Shown here: positions 32,897-45,583 of the stretch, piece after piece
Position numbering within the stretch: the first letter of the stretch is position 1
Layout: every line of letters starts with the position of its first letter
Source: an uncultured Prevotella sp.
GTDB taxonomy: Bacteria > Bacteroidota > Bacteroidia > Bacteroidales > Bacteroidaceae
Assembly (NCBI GenBank): GCA_905196835.1
Contig: CAJJWN010000010.1
Location: 1 to 64,000 of the forward strand
Reading direction: 5' to 3'
Length of the DNA: 64,000 nt
The notes under the pieces: generated by a model
What the model was told of the DNA's origin: nothing
Database searches by the model: none
Seen by the model: only the letters and a program-made list of their open reading frames with translations
Position numbers and translations under genes: made by a program

Positions 32897-34315
32897 ATGA
32901 GAAAAACTATTCTATCGTTGCTTGCCGCCGTGTTTGCGGCGGGTGTGGCGTGCGCAAAGGATTATGGCGCGTATTACAGTGGTTTGCCGGTAGATATGCC
33001 GGTAGTGAAGGCTCCGTCAATTCCGGCCAATACGGTCAATATAAAAGACTTCGGTGGTGTTGGCGACGGGCAGACGCTCAACACTGAGGCGTTTCGCAAG
33101 GCGATAAGCGTGCTTGAAAAGAAGGGTGGGGGACGGCTCGTCGTGCCTGCCGGGATATGGATGTCGGGGCTGATTTCGCTGAAAGACAACATCGACCTGC
33201 ATCTTGAGAAGAATGCCGTGCTGATGGCTTCGCCCGACAAGAGCCTTTTTGTGAAAGAAAAGGACGGCAAGAAGGATTCTAAGTGTACGCCCATGATTAG
33301 CGCGAGCAAGCGCAGGAACGTCTGCATCACGGGCCAGGGCGTAATCGACGGCAACGGTGCGTACTGGCGTCCGGTGAAGCGCGCAAAGGTGAGCGATGTC
33401 GAGTGGAAGGAGTTTCTTTACATGGGCGGCACGGTAGTAGAGGACGGTAAGCTGTGGTTCCCATTCAACCTGAAAGGCTACGCCAACATTGCCGACACGC
33501 CGGAGGAGCAGGAGAAGATGCGCAATCATTTCATCAGGTTCACCGATTGCGAGAACGTACTTGTAGAGGGCGTGACGATACAGAACTCACCGAAGTTCCA
33601 CCTCATCCCCACGCGCTGCAACAACGTGATTGTTGACGGTGTTACGATACGCTGTCCGTGGAACGCGCAGAACGGCGACGCGCTCGACATCAGTTCGTGC
33701 AGGAACGTGCTCATCGTGAACAACACAATAGATGCAGGCGACGACGGCATCTGCATGAAGGGCGGTGCAGGCGAGCAGGGCGTGAAGTATGGCCCGTGCG
33801 AGAATATATTGATAGAGAACAATGCCGTTTTCCACGCCCACGGAGGCTTTGTAATCGGTTCCGAATATTCCGGCGGCATGAAAAACATCGTGGTGCGCAA
33901 CAACCGCTTCAGCGGCACTGACACCGGGTTGCGCTTCAAGAGCGGCATAGGACGCGGCGGAAAGACAGAGGGCATTTACATAAGCGACATTTATATGACT
34001 GACATTAAGGACGAAGCGATAGTCTTTGAGTGTACTTACATGGATAAAAAGTATAGTGTCAAGGATGACAAGGGCGATGGCAAGGCCGTTGTTCCGAAGG
34101 ATGCGCCTTTCGTTCCGGAGTTCAGCGACATCCACATATCTAACGTGGTGTGCCGGAACGTGAAGACTGCCGTAGCCGTAACGGGACTTCCCGGCCTGGA
34201 GTGTGTGCACGATGTTACGATAGAAAATTCAACGTTCTATTACACGAAGAATGCCAAGGAAATAAAGGACAATCCTGAAATAACGATTGTGAATACCGAG
34301 TTTGTGGAAATATAA
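32897..34315 (+). CDS. GH28-family pectic glycoside hydrolase, secreted
   Basis: 472 residues from ATG 32897. Signal peptide MRKTILSLLAAVFAAGVACA. Right-handed beta-helix start IKDFGGVGDGQTLNTEAFRK. Active-site series of GH28: NGDALDIS (NTD equivalent), DAGDDGICMKGG (catalytic Asp pair), AHGGFVIGSEYSGG (GHG equivalent) and GLRFKSGIGRGG (RIK equivalent). Members hydrolyse galacturonan or rhamnogalacturonan; exo- versus endo-action cannot be told. It stands alone with its own promoter, between the capsule genes and the initiating transferase, and is not obviously part of the large PUL. A palindromic AGACAAGC element follows the stop. Confidence 0.92.
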   Translation: MRKTILSLLAAVFAAGVACAKDYGAYYSGLPVDMPVVKAPSIPANTVNIKDFGGVGDGQTLNTEAFRKAISVLEKKGGGRLVVPAGIWMSGLISLKDNIDLHLEKNAVLMASPDKSLFVKEKDGKKDSKCTPMISASKRRNVCITGQGVIDGNGAYWRPVKRAKVSDVEWKEFLYMGGTVVEDGKLWFPFNLKGYANIADTPEEQEKMRNHFIRFTDCENVLVEGVTIQNSPKFHLIPTRCNNVIVDGVTIRCPWNAQNGDALDISSCRNVLIVNNTIDAGDDGICMKGGAGEQGVKYGPCENILIENNAVFHAHGGFVIGSEYSGGMKNIVVRNNRFSGTDTGLRFKSGIGRGGKTEGIYISDIYMTDIKDEAIVFECTYMDKKYSVKDDKGDGKAVVPKDAPFVPEFSDIHISNVVCRNVKTAVAVTGLPGLECVHDVTIENSTFYYTKNAKEIKDNPEITIVNTEFVEI

Positions 34316-34316
34316 A

Positions 34317-34440
34317 AAGCAGACAAGCGACAAGTTGACAAGCAGACAATGGTATTTGCCATCGCCCGTGCAACAAAAAAAGTTGACAAGCGGCAGGGCA
34401 AACACCCTTGTCTGCTTGTCAACTTATAGCTTGTCTGCTT
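34317..34440. repeat. Palindromic AGACAAGC element between GH28 and the hexose-phosphate transferase
   Basis: Arms 34317-34350 and 34407-34440 match at about 31 of 34 positions and are built of AGACAAGC/GACAAGTT units. It fills the space between two convergent genes. The same unit family occurs inside the BNR_4 gene (49281-49390) and the GH35 gene (59397-59509). Confidence 0.88.
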
Positions 34441-34444
34441 ATAA

Positions 34445-35857
34445 TCAGTACGCTTTGTCGTCACCGTGTATGGCGTCTGTCACCGTCTTCAGCATGATTT
34501 CAATGTCCAGCCATAAGCTCCAGTGCTCTATGTACCAGATGTCTTTCTCCACACGGCGGCGCATGTCGTCTACTGTCTTCGTCTCTCCGCGTTCGCCGTG
34601 AGTCTGCGCCCAACCCGTAATGCCGGGCTTGACGTAGTGGCGTGTCATGTAGTCTGGAATCAGTTCAGAGTAGTAATCAGTGTGCGCCAGCATGTGTGGA
34701 CGCGGCCCAACGATGCTCATGTCGCCATTAAGCACGTTGATGAACTGCGGCAGTTCGTCGATGTTTGTATGCCGCATGAACGCTCCCCATTTCGTCACGC
34801 GCGGGTCGTTCTTGACGGCCTGTACGGTGTCGGAGTCTTTGTTCACCTTCATGCTACGGAATTTGTAGCAGTAGAAGTCGCGTCCGTCATACCCGGTTCT
34901 CTTCTGTTTGAAGAACAACGGCCCCGGCATCGTTATCTTCGAGACGATGTACACGACGGCGAGTATGAACGGGAACAGCGTGCATAGGAAGAGCAGCGAC
35001 ACTATGACATCAAACACGCGCTTCTTAATCCTGTTGCGCATGTTGAGCAGCGGCTCGTTGTATTGTGACAATACGTATATGTCGCCAAACTCTTTTACTT
35101 TGGCTTTTCTAAATTCTCCGAAGAATGTTGACGGCATGTAGTACACGCGTATCATAGACTTGTCGCACAACCTCGTCAGCATCTTGAAACCGGCAGTTCC
35201 TGACGGCACTTCGCTTATGTAAAGTTCGTCTACGTGGTTTTTCGCGATGAAGTCCATTATGTCGTTTTTGTCTCCCAGTCTTACCAGTTCGTCCCCGGTA
35301 GATTTGCTTGTCAGCGGCTGGCTGTCAGGGCGCGCGAAATATCCCAACAGTCTGTAGCCGTTCCATTCGTCGGTCATTATGTCGGCGGCTTTCTGTGCCA
35401 TTTCGCTTGCCCCGAGTATCAGTGTCTTCACCGTGTCATGGCCGCTGCTTCTAAGCTGTTTTATGTATTTGCGCAGGAAAAGCCTTTCTATGCTTGTTAC
35501 GATGAATATTGCCGTTCCAAGGAATATCATCGACCAGAAGCCGGGTATCTTGGCATAAGAGAACATTCCGAGGAACGATGTGTACAGTATGATGAATGCC
35601 AGTGACGTGCGCGACGTGTTCTTGAGTACTCTTGCAGAAGGTGACAGCCTGTGGTGCAGACTTATTGTTATGGCTTGCAATGCTATGATGTAAGCCACGT
35701 TGGCTATTATTATATATGTGGCAAAGTGCTCTTCCCATTCAAGATATGGGAACCAGCCAAGTATGTAAGACAACAGGAAGACTATGTTGAATGTCAACCA
35801 GTCGATAACGGATAGCAATATGTCTAGTTTAAATGTTCGGTCGAATGCGGATGCCAT
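34445..35857 (-). CDS. Undecaprenyl-phosphate hexose-1-phosphate transferase (WbaP/WcaJ type)
   Basis: 470 residues. Four N-terminal membrane helices (about 10-120), a Rossmann-like CoA-binding-type region (VKTLILGASEMAQKAADIMT), a fifth membrane segment (VIVSLLFLCTLFPFILAVVY) and the bacterial sugar-transferase domain: GPLFFKQKRTGYDGRDFYCY, KFRSMKVNKDSD, HTNIDELPQFINVLNGDMSI, VGPRPH and VKPGITGWAQ. It moves hexose-1-phosphate from UDP-sugar to undecaprenyl phosphate, the first step of capsule repeat-unit assembly. The capsule operon 2.3 kb away has no initiating enzyme, so this gene probably serves it; it has its own constitutive-looking promoter. Confidence 0.93.
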   Translation of the reverse strand: MASAFDRTFKLDILLSVIDWLTFNIVFLLSYILGWFPYLEWEEHFATYIIIANVAYIIALQAITISLHHRLSPSARVLKNTSRTSLAFIILYTSFLGMFSYAKIPGFWSMIFLGTAIFIVTSIERLFLRKYIKQLRSSGHDTVKTLILGASEMAQKAADIMTDEWNGYRLLGYFARPDSQPLTSKSTGDELVRLGDKNDIMDFIAKNHVDELYISEVPSGTAGFKMLTRLCDKSMIRVYYMPSTFFGEFRKAKVKEFGDIYVLSQYNEPLLNMRNRIKKRVFDVIVSLLFLCTLFPFILAVVYIVSKITMPGPLFFKQKRTGYDGRDFYCYKFRSMKVNKDSDTVQAVKNDPRVTKWGAFMRHTNIDELPQFINVLNGDMSIVGPRPHMLAHTDYYSELIPDYMTRHYVKPGITGWAQTHGERGETKTVDDMRRRVEKDIWYIEHWSLWLDIEIMLKTVTDAIHGDDKAY

Positions 35858-35884
35858 AAGCCTTTAAAATGCTTTTCTGAATGG

Positions 35885-35915
35885 CAAAGATAATGAAAAA
35901 TATATTATCGGCAAA
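35885..35915 (-). promoter_or_regulatory. Promoter of the hexose-phosphate transferase
   Basis: Minus strand TTTG (35915-35912), 19-nt spacer, TATCTTTG (35892-35885); leader about 20 nt. Confidence 0.72.
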
Positions 35916-35936
35916 GAAAATACGGAAAAAATGCAT

Positions 35937-35944
35937 TACCTTTG
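35937..35944 (+). promoter_or_regulatory. -7 box of the GltD-like gene
   Basis: TACCTTTG, predicted start near 35951, 24 nt before ATG 35975. It excludes the in-frame start at 35942. No -33 TTTG at ideal spacing. The promoter is divergent from and about 45 bp from that of the hexose-phosphate transferase. Confidence 0.58.
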
Positions 35945-35974
35945 CATTATAGACAAATCAAAAATGTACTGAAA

Positions 35975-37321
35975 ATGGAAGAACAGAAGCAACTTTTTCA
36001 CGAAGTAAATGAAGGGTACACCATGCTTGAGGCCATTAACGAGGCCAAGCGCTGCCTGCATTGCAAGATACCGCAATGCCAGAAAGGGTGTCCGATAAGC
36101 CATGACATACCTGACTGGATACATGAGTTGTCTATGGGCAATCTTGGTAATGCCATGAGGATAATCAACGACAAGAGCAACCTGCCTGCCGTATGCGGCC
36201 GCGTATGTCCGCACGAGAAGCAGTGTGAGGGCCATTGCGTGCTGGCAAAGAAGGGCCAGGGCATACACGTGGGCAAGCTGGAGCGTTTTATTGCCGACTT
36301 TGACGGCAATATGGGTCTTATTCGCGAGAAGCTCCAGCCGAAGACGCGCGGACGGGTGGCGGTCATCGGTTCGGGCCCTGCCGGACTTACCATAGCGGGC
36401 GACTTGGCGCGTCAGGGTTTCAACATAGAGATATTTGAGATGGAGCCGGAGCCGGGCGGCGTGCTCATGTTCGGCATACCGGAGTACAGGTTGCCGAAGG
36501 AGGTGGTGCGCCGCGAGATAAAGAAGATTGAGGAGCTTGGCGTAGTGTTCCATTGCAATACCACCATCGGCACCGACCTGAACATAGACCAGCTGTTCGA
36601 GCAGGGTTTCGACGCTATCTTCATGGGAACGGGTACGGTTAAGCCGCGCAAGCCCGACATTCCCGGGCGCAATCTCCGCGGTGTGCGCCAGGCCGTGTAT
36701 TTCCTGCGTAAGGTTAGTCTTTATAATGAAGGCAGCATAGAGCGTGAGGATGTGCCGGTGCATGAGGGCGACCGTGTGTTCGTACTCGGGTGTGGCAATA
36801 CGGCCATAGACGCTGCCAGGACGGCCATACGCATGGGTGCCAGGTCGGTGGAGATAGTCTATCACAGGACTATCAATGACATGAGCGCGCTGCGTTCTGA
36901 ATATGATGAAGCAGTAGAAGAGGGCGTAAAGTTCAACTGGGAGTCGAACATCGTCGAGATACTCGACATGGACGGCACGCTAAGCGGTGTCGTGATAGAG
37001 CACAACGGCGAGCGGCGTACGGAGAAGGCAGACAAGGTGCTGATGGCGATTGGCTCCGTTCCGGCCAGCCGCATCGTGTCAACTACCAAGGGCATCGACG
37101 TTGACGAGAGCGGATATGTGCTTACGCGCGACGTGCCTTGCGGCATGACCAGCCGTAAGGGCGTGTTCGCCGGGGGCGATGTGGTAAACCGTCCGTCTAC
37201 CGTAGTGCTTGCCATGCGCGACGCCAAGAAGGTGGCCGAGGGCATAGCGCAGTATGTGGACGCGGTGAAGCTGCTTGAGGCTATCAACCTGAAAGAGCAT
37301 CTTACGAAAGACAACGCCTGA
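35975..37321 (+). CDS. gltD: NADPH-dependent glutamate synthase small-subunit-like oxidoreductase
   Basis: 448 residues from ATG 35975. N-terminal double iron-sulfur region with eight cysteines (RCLHCKIPQCQKGCPISHDI; CGRVCPHEKQCEGHC), FAD-binding VIGSGPAGLTIAGDLARQGF, NAD(P)-binding VFVLGCGNTAIDAARTAIRM and C-terminal FAD closure GVFAGGDVVNRPSTVVLAMR. It matches GltD/GltA-type and NfnB/SudB-like flavoproteins that pass electrons from NAD(P)H. No large GltB subunit lies beside it, and no NfnA-type ferredoxin subunit is seen, so the exact partner (glutamate synthase, ferredoxin:NADP, or a stand-alone enzyme) is open. Confidence 0.88.
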   Translation: MEEQKQLFHEVNEGYTMLEAINEAKRCLHCKIPQCQKGCPISHDIPDWIHELSMGNLGNAMRIINDKSNLPAVCGRVCPHEKQCEGHCVLAKKGQGIHVGKLERFIADFDGNMGLIREKLQPKTRGRVAVIGSGPAGLTIAGDLARQGFNIEIFEMEPEPGGVLMFGIPEYRLPKEVVRREIKKIEELGVVFHCNTTIGTDLNIDQLFEQGFDAIFMGTGTVKPRKPDIPGRNLRGVRQAVYFLRKVSLYNEGSIEREDVPVHEGDRVFVLGCGNTAIDAARTAIRMGARSVEIVYHRTINDMSALRSEYDEAVEEGVKFNWESNIVEILDMDGTLSGVVIEHNGERRTEKADKVLMAIGSVPASRIVSTTKGIDVDESGYVLTRDVPCGMTSRKGVFAGGDVVNRPSTVVLAMRDAKKVAEGIAQYVDAVKLLEAINLKEHLTKDNA

Positions 37322-37336
37322 CGATTAATCATCCTT

Positions 37337-37393
37337 CATCTTTCACCTTGCGCATATCTTGCTGACAGCCAGATGCTTGCAGGGTGAAAGATG
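37337..37393. repeat. Palindromic element with CTTTCACC units
   Basis: CATCTTTCACC (37337-37347) and GGTGAAAGATG (37383-37393) are perfect reverse complements; more CTTTCA units follow to about 37425. The same unit as at 26089-26286. It follows the GltD-like gene directly. Confidence 0.65.
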
Positions 37394-37485
37394 TTTCTTT
37401 TTATCTTTCAACGTCTTTCACCGTCGGCCGGTCGGCGATGGCCATGAAGGATGTTTCCGCATATTGTTTGTTTTCATGCAAAAAG

Positions 37486-37606
37486 TCATGGCTTTTGTCT
37501 GTCATCTGTCATTTATTGGCGTAATGTGCTGACTATTAGGTTGTTGTAGGCTGACATTAACCGGCGGAAAGTGTCAGCAAAGTGTCAGCCGGTGACATTC
37601 CGCCCG
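37486..37606. repeat. TGTCAG/CTGACA unit cluster
   Basis: Contains CTGTCATCTGTCAT, GCTGACTA, GGCTGACATT, GTGTCAGC, GTGTCAGCCGGTGACA in both orientations. The same unit type as at 25488-25665. Part of the 540-nt gene-free space between the GltD-like and GH2 genes, which otherwise holds array 7 and a terminator. Confidence 0.55.
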
Positions 37607-37671
37607 TCGGCAACCTGCGCTTGAAGAAGGCGTATGGCAGATGCTCCATGAGACATTGGTTATTATGTTGT

Positions 37672-37759
37672 TGCGAAAGGCCGTCGTTTGCCTTGCAAAA
37701 GGCCATGTTTCGCCATGCAATATGCGGTCTTTTGCAGCGCGATATGCCGCATATTGCAA
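37672..37759. repeat. Array of AAAGGCCGTCTTTT-type units (array 7)
   Basis: Units TTGCGAAAGGCCGTCGTTTGC, TTGCAAAAGGCCATGTTTCGC, ATGCAATATGCGGTCTTTTGC and GCGATATGCCGCATATTGC, increasingly degenerate to the right. It ends about 24 nt before the GH2 terminator. Confidence 0.78.
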
Positions 37760-37782
37760 GATGGTTTAAACTGTTGGAAAAA

Positions 37783-37829
37783 TAAAACGGTTGTGCATTT
37801 CCGGTTAAGGAGAATGCACAACCGTTTTT
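37783..37829 (-). terminator. Intrinsic terminator of the GH2 gene
   Basis: Hairpin AAACGGTTGTGCATT / AATGCACAACCGTTT, loop about 13 nt, followed on the minus strand by a T-rich tract (TTTTATTTTT). It lies about 35 nt after the GH2 stop. Confidence 0.88.
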
Positions 37830-37863
37830 GTTCGTTATGTTCAGCCTTATGGCTGATGTCTGT

Positions 37864-41034
<3,171 letters not shown>

Positions 41035-41145
41035 TCATGATTGTGCAAGTTTAGCGTTTTTCTTCTTAGCCTGATGAGGCGTATTTCGTATAAAAAAAGG
41101 CGAATTTCGTATTTTGTGCCGCCTCTGTTGCCTTCCGCCCGGCAA

Positions 41146-44100
41146 TCACAGACCTTGTACATATTGTTTGGGTGTCACCTTCATTTTGCGCTTAAACGCT
41201 TCGCGGAATGTCTTTATGTCGTTGAAACCACATTGATTGGCTACATTTTCTATGTTGGAGGCTCCGCGCTTGAACATCTGTACGGCCTTGTAAACCTTGT
41301 ATTCGTTGACAAATTCGATGAGCGACATGCCCGTTATGGTCTTTACCTTTTTATATAATGCCGAATGGCTCATCGCCAGTTTGTCGGCGAAATAGTCCAT
41401 GTTAAAGTCCTCGTTGGTAAGGTTGGCGTCTATCACCTCGCGGCATCGCAGCAGGAAAATCTGCTCTTCCTTGTTGTAAGATTTCTTTTCGGCCGTCAGT
41501 TCGCCTGTTATTGCGGCGTTGTCTGACTGCGCTATCAGCCTGTCGATGCGTGTGCGCAGGTATTTCAGTGATATAGGCTTGGTTACGTAGGCGTCGGCAC
41601 CGTTGTCAAAAGCCTTTATCATATCTTCTTCAGAGCTTTTGGCGGTGAAGATTGCAACCTTTATCGTCTGTAGTTTTTTGTCCTTTTTCAGTTTCTCAAG
41701 CATCTGCATACCGTCCATCTGCGGCATCATCAGGTCGCAAAGGATGATGTCTGGCAGATGTTTGCGCGCCATGTCAAGCCCTTCTACGCCGTTGTATGCC
41801 TTGTATATCTTGAAGTCTGGAGCAAGATTTCGTTCAAGCAGGTTTACCGTTTCGCGCTCGTCGTCGATTATGAGTATCGAGTGTACGGCGGTAGGGTTGC
41901 CTATTGCCCCCTGTCCGTTTGCTGCTTTGCTTGTGGCGGGATGTGTGGAGTTGTCGTTTTTCGTGTATGTTCCCATCGTCTCAACGGCGTTTGCCTGCTG
42001 TATGTCTTCAGCCGTTTCGTCTTGTCCGGCATGGCGTTTCGGGATGTAGAATATGAATGTTGAGCCGTGTTCCGGCTCGCTTTCCACATGTATTTCGCCT
42101 CCGTATAGTTCTACCAACTGCTTGACGAAGGCCAGTCCCATGCCGTCGCCGCCGCTCTGCCGCATACCACGTTCCGTGCGGAAGAAGTCTTTGAATATGT
42201 TTTCCTGCATTTCCTTGAGTATGCCTATGCCGTTGTCTTCCACCGAGAACGTCACTTTGTCGGTTCCGTCTTCGACGGTTAGCGTCACATGTCCGCCTTC
42301 CCGTGTGTATTTGTAGGCGTTGCTTATGAGGTTGGAGAGTATGATGTCAAGCTTTTCAGGGTCGAAGCAGGCCTTTATTTCATTGTCCTTGTGCTTGAAG
42401 TCGAAGGTTATTTCCTTTTGGCGGCACATCTCCACGTAGTCGTCAACCATGTTGTTGCAGAAGTCGATGATGTCTCCTTGTCGCAAAGACAGCTTCAGTT
42501 TGCCGGAGTCCATCTTACGGAAGTCTATCACCCTGGTAATCAGTTTGTTCAGCTTTACGGCGCAGCGGTGCATCATTTGCAGGTACGACGATGGCACGCT
42601 TACCACAGACGTGCGTGCGCTGATAAGGTCTTCAAGCTGCGCCATGATGAGGAATACCGGCGTGCGCAGTTCGTGTGTTATGTTTGCGTAGAAGTTAAGC
42701 TTGGCTTCCGACAGCTTTTTCGTTGCGTCTTTCTCAATCTCGCTTATGCGTATGCGCTGCTTGGCTTTCTGCTGGTTCATCCATACTGATATGCCGGCAT
42801 ACACTGCGATGGCGGCAAGTATCGTCCAAAGCAGCGTTGCCCATGTCGTTTTCCACCAAGGCGGAGTCACCGTTATGTAGAGTACGGAAGCCTTGCCCCA
42901 GCGGCCGTCGGCATCGGTAGAGCGTACATATAGCTTATAGCGTCCCGGCGGAACGTTGGTGTATGACACGTTGCGCATGTCGCCAAGGTAACGCCATTCG
43001 TCCTCGAGGCCGTCAAGGCGGCATGAGAACCTGCGGCTTCCGGGCGTGTGCAGCTCGGGTACGGAAAACGATACGGTAAAGAAGTTCTGGTTGTAAGCCA
43101 GGCTGATGTCGCCCGTTCCGCCGTACAGGTTGAACACGCTGCGGCTCTTGTCCATGAGCGTCAGGTCGTTGAAGTTTACTGCATAAGACGCAGCCGGGTG
43201 TCCCAGCTCTGCCGGTTTGAAGCAAAGCAGGCCGTCGAGCGTGCCCATATATACCGCTCCGTCGTGTGTTGCGGCGGCCGAATATGTGAATGTATGGGGG
43301 ATGTCGTCGTTTCCGGCATAGCTTCTGAACATTCTTTCTGTCCTGTCGTAGCTGAACATGCCGCCTCCGTCGGTGCCAATCCATAGCCGGCCCGTGCCGT
43401 CCTCGGTTATTGACATGACCTGTTGCGATGTCAGTCCTTCGGCTATGTCGTGCGGCTTTACGTCGCCTGTGGCCGTATCGAGCGAGTAGAAGCCTATGTT
43501 CTCGGCAGTAAACCATACCGTGCCGTGGGCATCTGCATGGACGTATTTTATCTTGTTCGAGGGCAGGCGAGGCCCGTTGCCTTCTTTTGAAGTGTAGTGT
43601 GTCACAACCTTGCGCCGCCGCTTGTCTATCTTGTATATGCCGCTGGCGTTGGACGAGAGCCATATGTGGCGGCCGTCGGAGCATATTGAAGAGCATGTCA
43701 CGTTGCCGGTTATCGGTCCGGGCGAGAACCGGCGGCTCACCTTATTATATATATACAGCTGCGAGCCGCCTACCCAGATGTTGCCCTCGCCGTCGTCAAG
43801 CAGGCACCACACGTTGTTGTAGTCGGCGTTTTCCTTGCTGCTCGGCATGGGCAACAGGGTGAATTTGCCTGTGGACGGCGTGTATTGCACGAGCCCTTTG
43901 GTGTAGACGGCCATCCAGAGGCTTGTCCCGTCGAATGTCATTGACACCACGTTGTCGCCCGGTATGCCGCTGTTGTGTGAGTTGAATGCTGCCGTACGTC
44001 CCGTGTTGCGGTCGTAAATGTTGAGGCCTCCGCCGTCAAGACCGATGTAAATCTTGTCTTTCGTGGGCACTACGGCCGTAACAATGTTGAATGTAAGGTT

Positions 44101-45108
44101 GCCCGATGCCTTGTCGAGCACGGTGAAGTCAGAGTCTTTGTCGGCGTTGCAGTTCAGTCCGGCGCGGTAGGTGCCGGCCCAGAGGCCGCCGGTGCGGTCG
44201 CTTAGCAGCGTGTACACCACATCGCCGCTGATGTTGCTGTTGGCCGTGTTGTAGCGTTCGGTCACGCCGTCGCCGGTCACTATTATTCCGTAACCGTCGG
44301 TGGCGAAGACCGTCTTGCCGTCATGCCATACGGCTTCCATCAGGTTTTGCGGCGTATAAGTGTCCGAGCAGCGCAGCGTGTTGCCTCTTACGCTGAACGC
44401 CTCGGAGTCGTGTCCCAGGCCGTTGCCTACGTAGGCGGTGCCCGTCTGGGCTATGTACGATATGTTTACCTTGTTTGCCGAGCCCGGCGTGAGCGTGCTG
44501 TGGGCCAGCACTTTGCGCCCGTCGGCCGTGAGCAGGTATATGTGTCTGTCGTTGACGGCCAGTAGGCGGTCTTCGCCGCAGGCGCAGATGCCGTATGTGC
44601 TGAACCTGTGAGCCACGCGTCTGAACGTCAGCCGGTCGTCCGGGGTGCTGGCGTACAGGCCTCCTTCCATGTCGGTAAACAGCGTGGCACCGCCCGTGCA
44701 GGCTATCGCCGTGACGTGTCTGTATGTCTTTTCGGTGCTTTTCCCGTCGGTCGTCATGCACCGGTGAAACTTGCCGTCGGCGAACGACAGGAAGCTTAGT
44801 CCCGTGTCAGTGCCGGCATACACGCCGTCGTCGGTCGTGGCGATTTTGGTTACGAAGTTAGACTGTATGGACGTGTCGTCGCCGTGACGGTGCCTGTATG
44901 TTATGAACGATACGCCGTCATAGCGGCACAGTGCGCCCGACGTAGCCAGCCACAGGTATCCGTTCTTGTCCTGGGCCATGTCGGCCACCCAGTTCGACGG
45001 CAGCCCGTCGTGTCCGTTGATGGTCTTGAAGCCGTTGCGTGTCAGTGCCGCCGTGTCAGCAGCGTGGACTATCAGCGTTAATATTAAAATAGGTATTATG
45101 TGTTTCAT
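41146..45108 (-). CDS. Hybrid two-component system regulator (HTCS)
   Basis: About 1320 residues from ATG 45108 (MKHIIPILILTL); ATG 45117 is an equally close alternative, while a frame to 45348 reads through the promoter and array and is rejected. Signal peptide/anchor, then a periplasmic two-propeller sensor of Reg_prop repeats (about 20-660; for example LPSNWVADMAQDKNGYLWLA, TGRLWIGTDGGGMFSYD), a Y_Y_Y domain (VPPGRYKLYVRSTDADGRWG), a membrane helix (about 746-773), HisKA (ANITHELRTPVFL, His about 811), HATPase_c, receiver (LCDLMMPQMDG, Asp about 1125) and AraC-type DNA-binding domain (last 100 residues). HTCS proteins sense an oligosaccharide of the substrate and switch on the adjacent PUL genes. 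Confidence 0.95.
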   Translation of the reverse strand: MKHIIPILILTLIVHAADTAALTRNGFKTINGHDGLPSNWVADMAQDKNGYLWLATSGALCRYDGVSFITYRHRHGDDTSIQSNFVTKIATTDDGVYAGTDTGLSFLSFADGKFHRCMTTDGKSTEKTYRHVTAIACTGGATLFTDMEGGLYASTPDDRLTFRRVAHRFSTYGICACGEDRLLAVNDRHIYLLTADGRKVLAHSTLTPGSANKVNISYIAQTGTAYVGNGLGHDSEAFSVRGNTLRCSDTYTPQNLMEAVWHDGKTVFATDGYGIIVTGDGVTERYNTANSNISGDVVYTLLSDRTGGLWAGTYRAGLNCNADKDSDFTVLDKASGNLTFNIVTAVVPTKDKIYIGLDGGGLNIYDRNTGRTAAFNSHNSGIPGDNVVSMTFDGTSLWMAVYTKGLVQYTPSTGKFTLLPMPSSKENADYNNVWCLLDDGEGNIWVGGSQLYIYNKVSRRFSPGPITGNVTCSSICSDGRHIWLSSNASGIYKIDKRRRKVVTHYTSKEGNGPRLPSNKIKYVHADAHGTVWFTAENIGFYSLDTATGDVKPHDIAEGLTSQQVMSITEDGTGRLWIGTDGGGMFSYDRTERMFRSYAGNDDIPHTFTYSAAATHDGAVYMGTLDGLLCFKPAELGHPAASYAVNFNDLTLMDKSRSVFNLYGGTGDISLAYNQNFFTVSFSVPELHTPGSRRFSCRLDGLEDEWRYLGDMRNVSYTNVPPGRYKLYVRSTDADGRWGKASVLYITVTPPWWKTTWATLLWTILAAIAVYAGISVWMNQQKAKQRIRISEIEKDATKKLSEAKLNFYANITHELRTPVFLIMAQLEDLISARTSVVSVPSSYLQMMHRCAVKLNKLITRVIDFRKMDSGKLKLSLRQGDIIDFCNNMVDDYVEMCRQKEITFDFKHKDNEIKACFDPEKLDIILSNLISNAYKYTREGGHVTLTVEDGTDKVTFSVEDNGIGILKEMQENIFKDFFRTERGMRQSGGDGMGLAFVKQLVELYGGEIHVESEPEHGSTFIFYIPKRHAGQDETAEDIQQANAVETMGTYTKNDNSTHPATSKAANGQGAIGNPTAVHSILIIDDERETVNLLERNLAPDFKIYKAYNGVEGLDMARKHLPDIILCDLMMPQMDGMQMLEKLKKDKKLQTIKVAIFTAKSSEEDMIKAFDNGADAYVTKPISLKYLRTRIDRLIAQSDNAAITGELTAEKKSYNKEEQIFLLRCREVIDANLTNEDFNMDYFADKLAMSHSALYKKVKTITGMSLIEFVNEYKVYKAVQMFKRGASNIENVANQCGFNDIKTFREAFKRKMKVTPKQYVQGL

Positions 45109-45169
45109 GGTATTCATATGGCAGTCTGCTTTTTCTTTTTCCGCTTGTTGCGTGCAATCATCCGAGGTG

Positions 45170-45200
45170 CAAAAATAAATCATTCTTGTGAAAAACCAAA
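45170..45200 (-). promoter_or_regulatory. Promoter of the HTCS gene
   Basis: Minus strand TTTG (45200-45197), 19-nt spacer, TATTTTTG (45177-45170). Leader about 45-55 nt to the ATGs at 45117/45108. Confidence 0.72.
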
Positions 45201-45278
45201 ATTTTATGCTTTCAATTTTCATACCCGTAGCCGTAGCCGTCTCGCCCGGTGTCAGTCGTGCCGTTGGCCGCGTGTTTT

Positions 45279-45364
45279 GTAAAAGGCCGTCTTTCGTCGT
45301 CTGATTTGCCGTCTTTTGTCGTGTAAAATGCGGTCTTTTGCAGGCCAAAAGGCCGTCTTTTACA
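45279..45364. repeat. Array of AAAGGCCGTCTTTT-type units (array 8)
   Basis: Units TGTAAAAGGCCGTCTTTCGTC, GATTTGCCGTCTTTTGTC, GTAAAATGCGGTCTTTTGCAG and CCAAAAGGCCGTCTTTTAC. It sits between the divergent HTCS and GH16 promoters, outside both transcripts. The rest of 45365-45811 holds only the GH16 promoter and an unassigned leader of about 220 nt. Confidence 0.85.
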
Positions 45365-45575
45365 ACGGCTTTGGTAAATGCTTGTGTTTCAAATAGTTAC
45401 CGATTTGTAACTTTTTCATGCTGTCTTAATTTCCTTTATACACGTGTTTTTCGCCCGTTTGAGGGTGTAATTTATGCCGTTTTTCCACATTACGGTAATT
45501 CGTAATTTGGGTGTTTTTACGAAAAACGTCTCTTTTAATACGAAAATCCACCTATATGTTTCTGCTAACTTGCTA

Positions 45576-45583
45576 TAAATTTG
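45576..45583 (+). promoter_or_regulatory. -7 box upstream of GH16
   Basis: TAAATTTG matches TAnnTTTG; predicted start near 45590 would give a leader of about 220 nt. No -33 TTTG at ideal spacing, as expected for an HTCS-activated promoter. Confidence 0.5.

Noticed and set aside
45109..45348. 80-residue N-terminal extension of the HTCS protein (MACKRPHFTRQK...)
   Set aside because: It translates array 8 and the promoter at 45170-45200; the signal peptide starts at 45108 or 45117.
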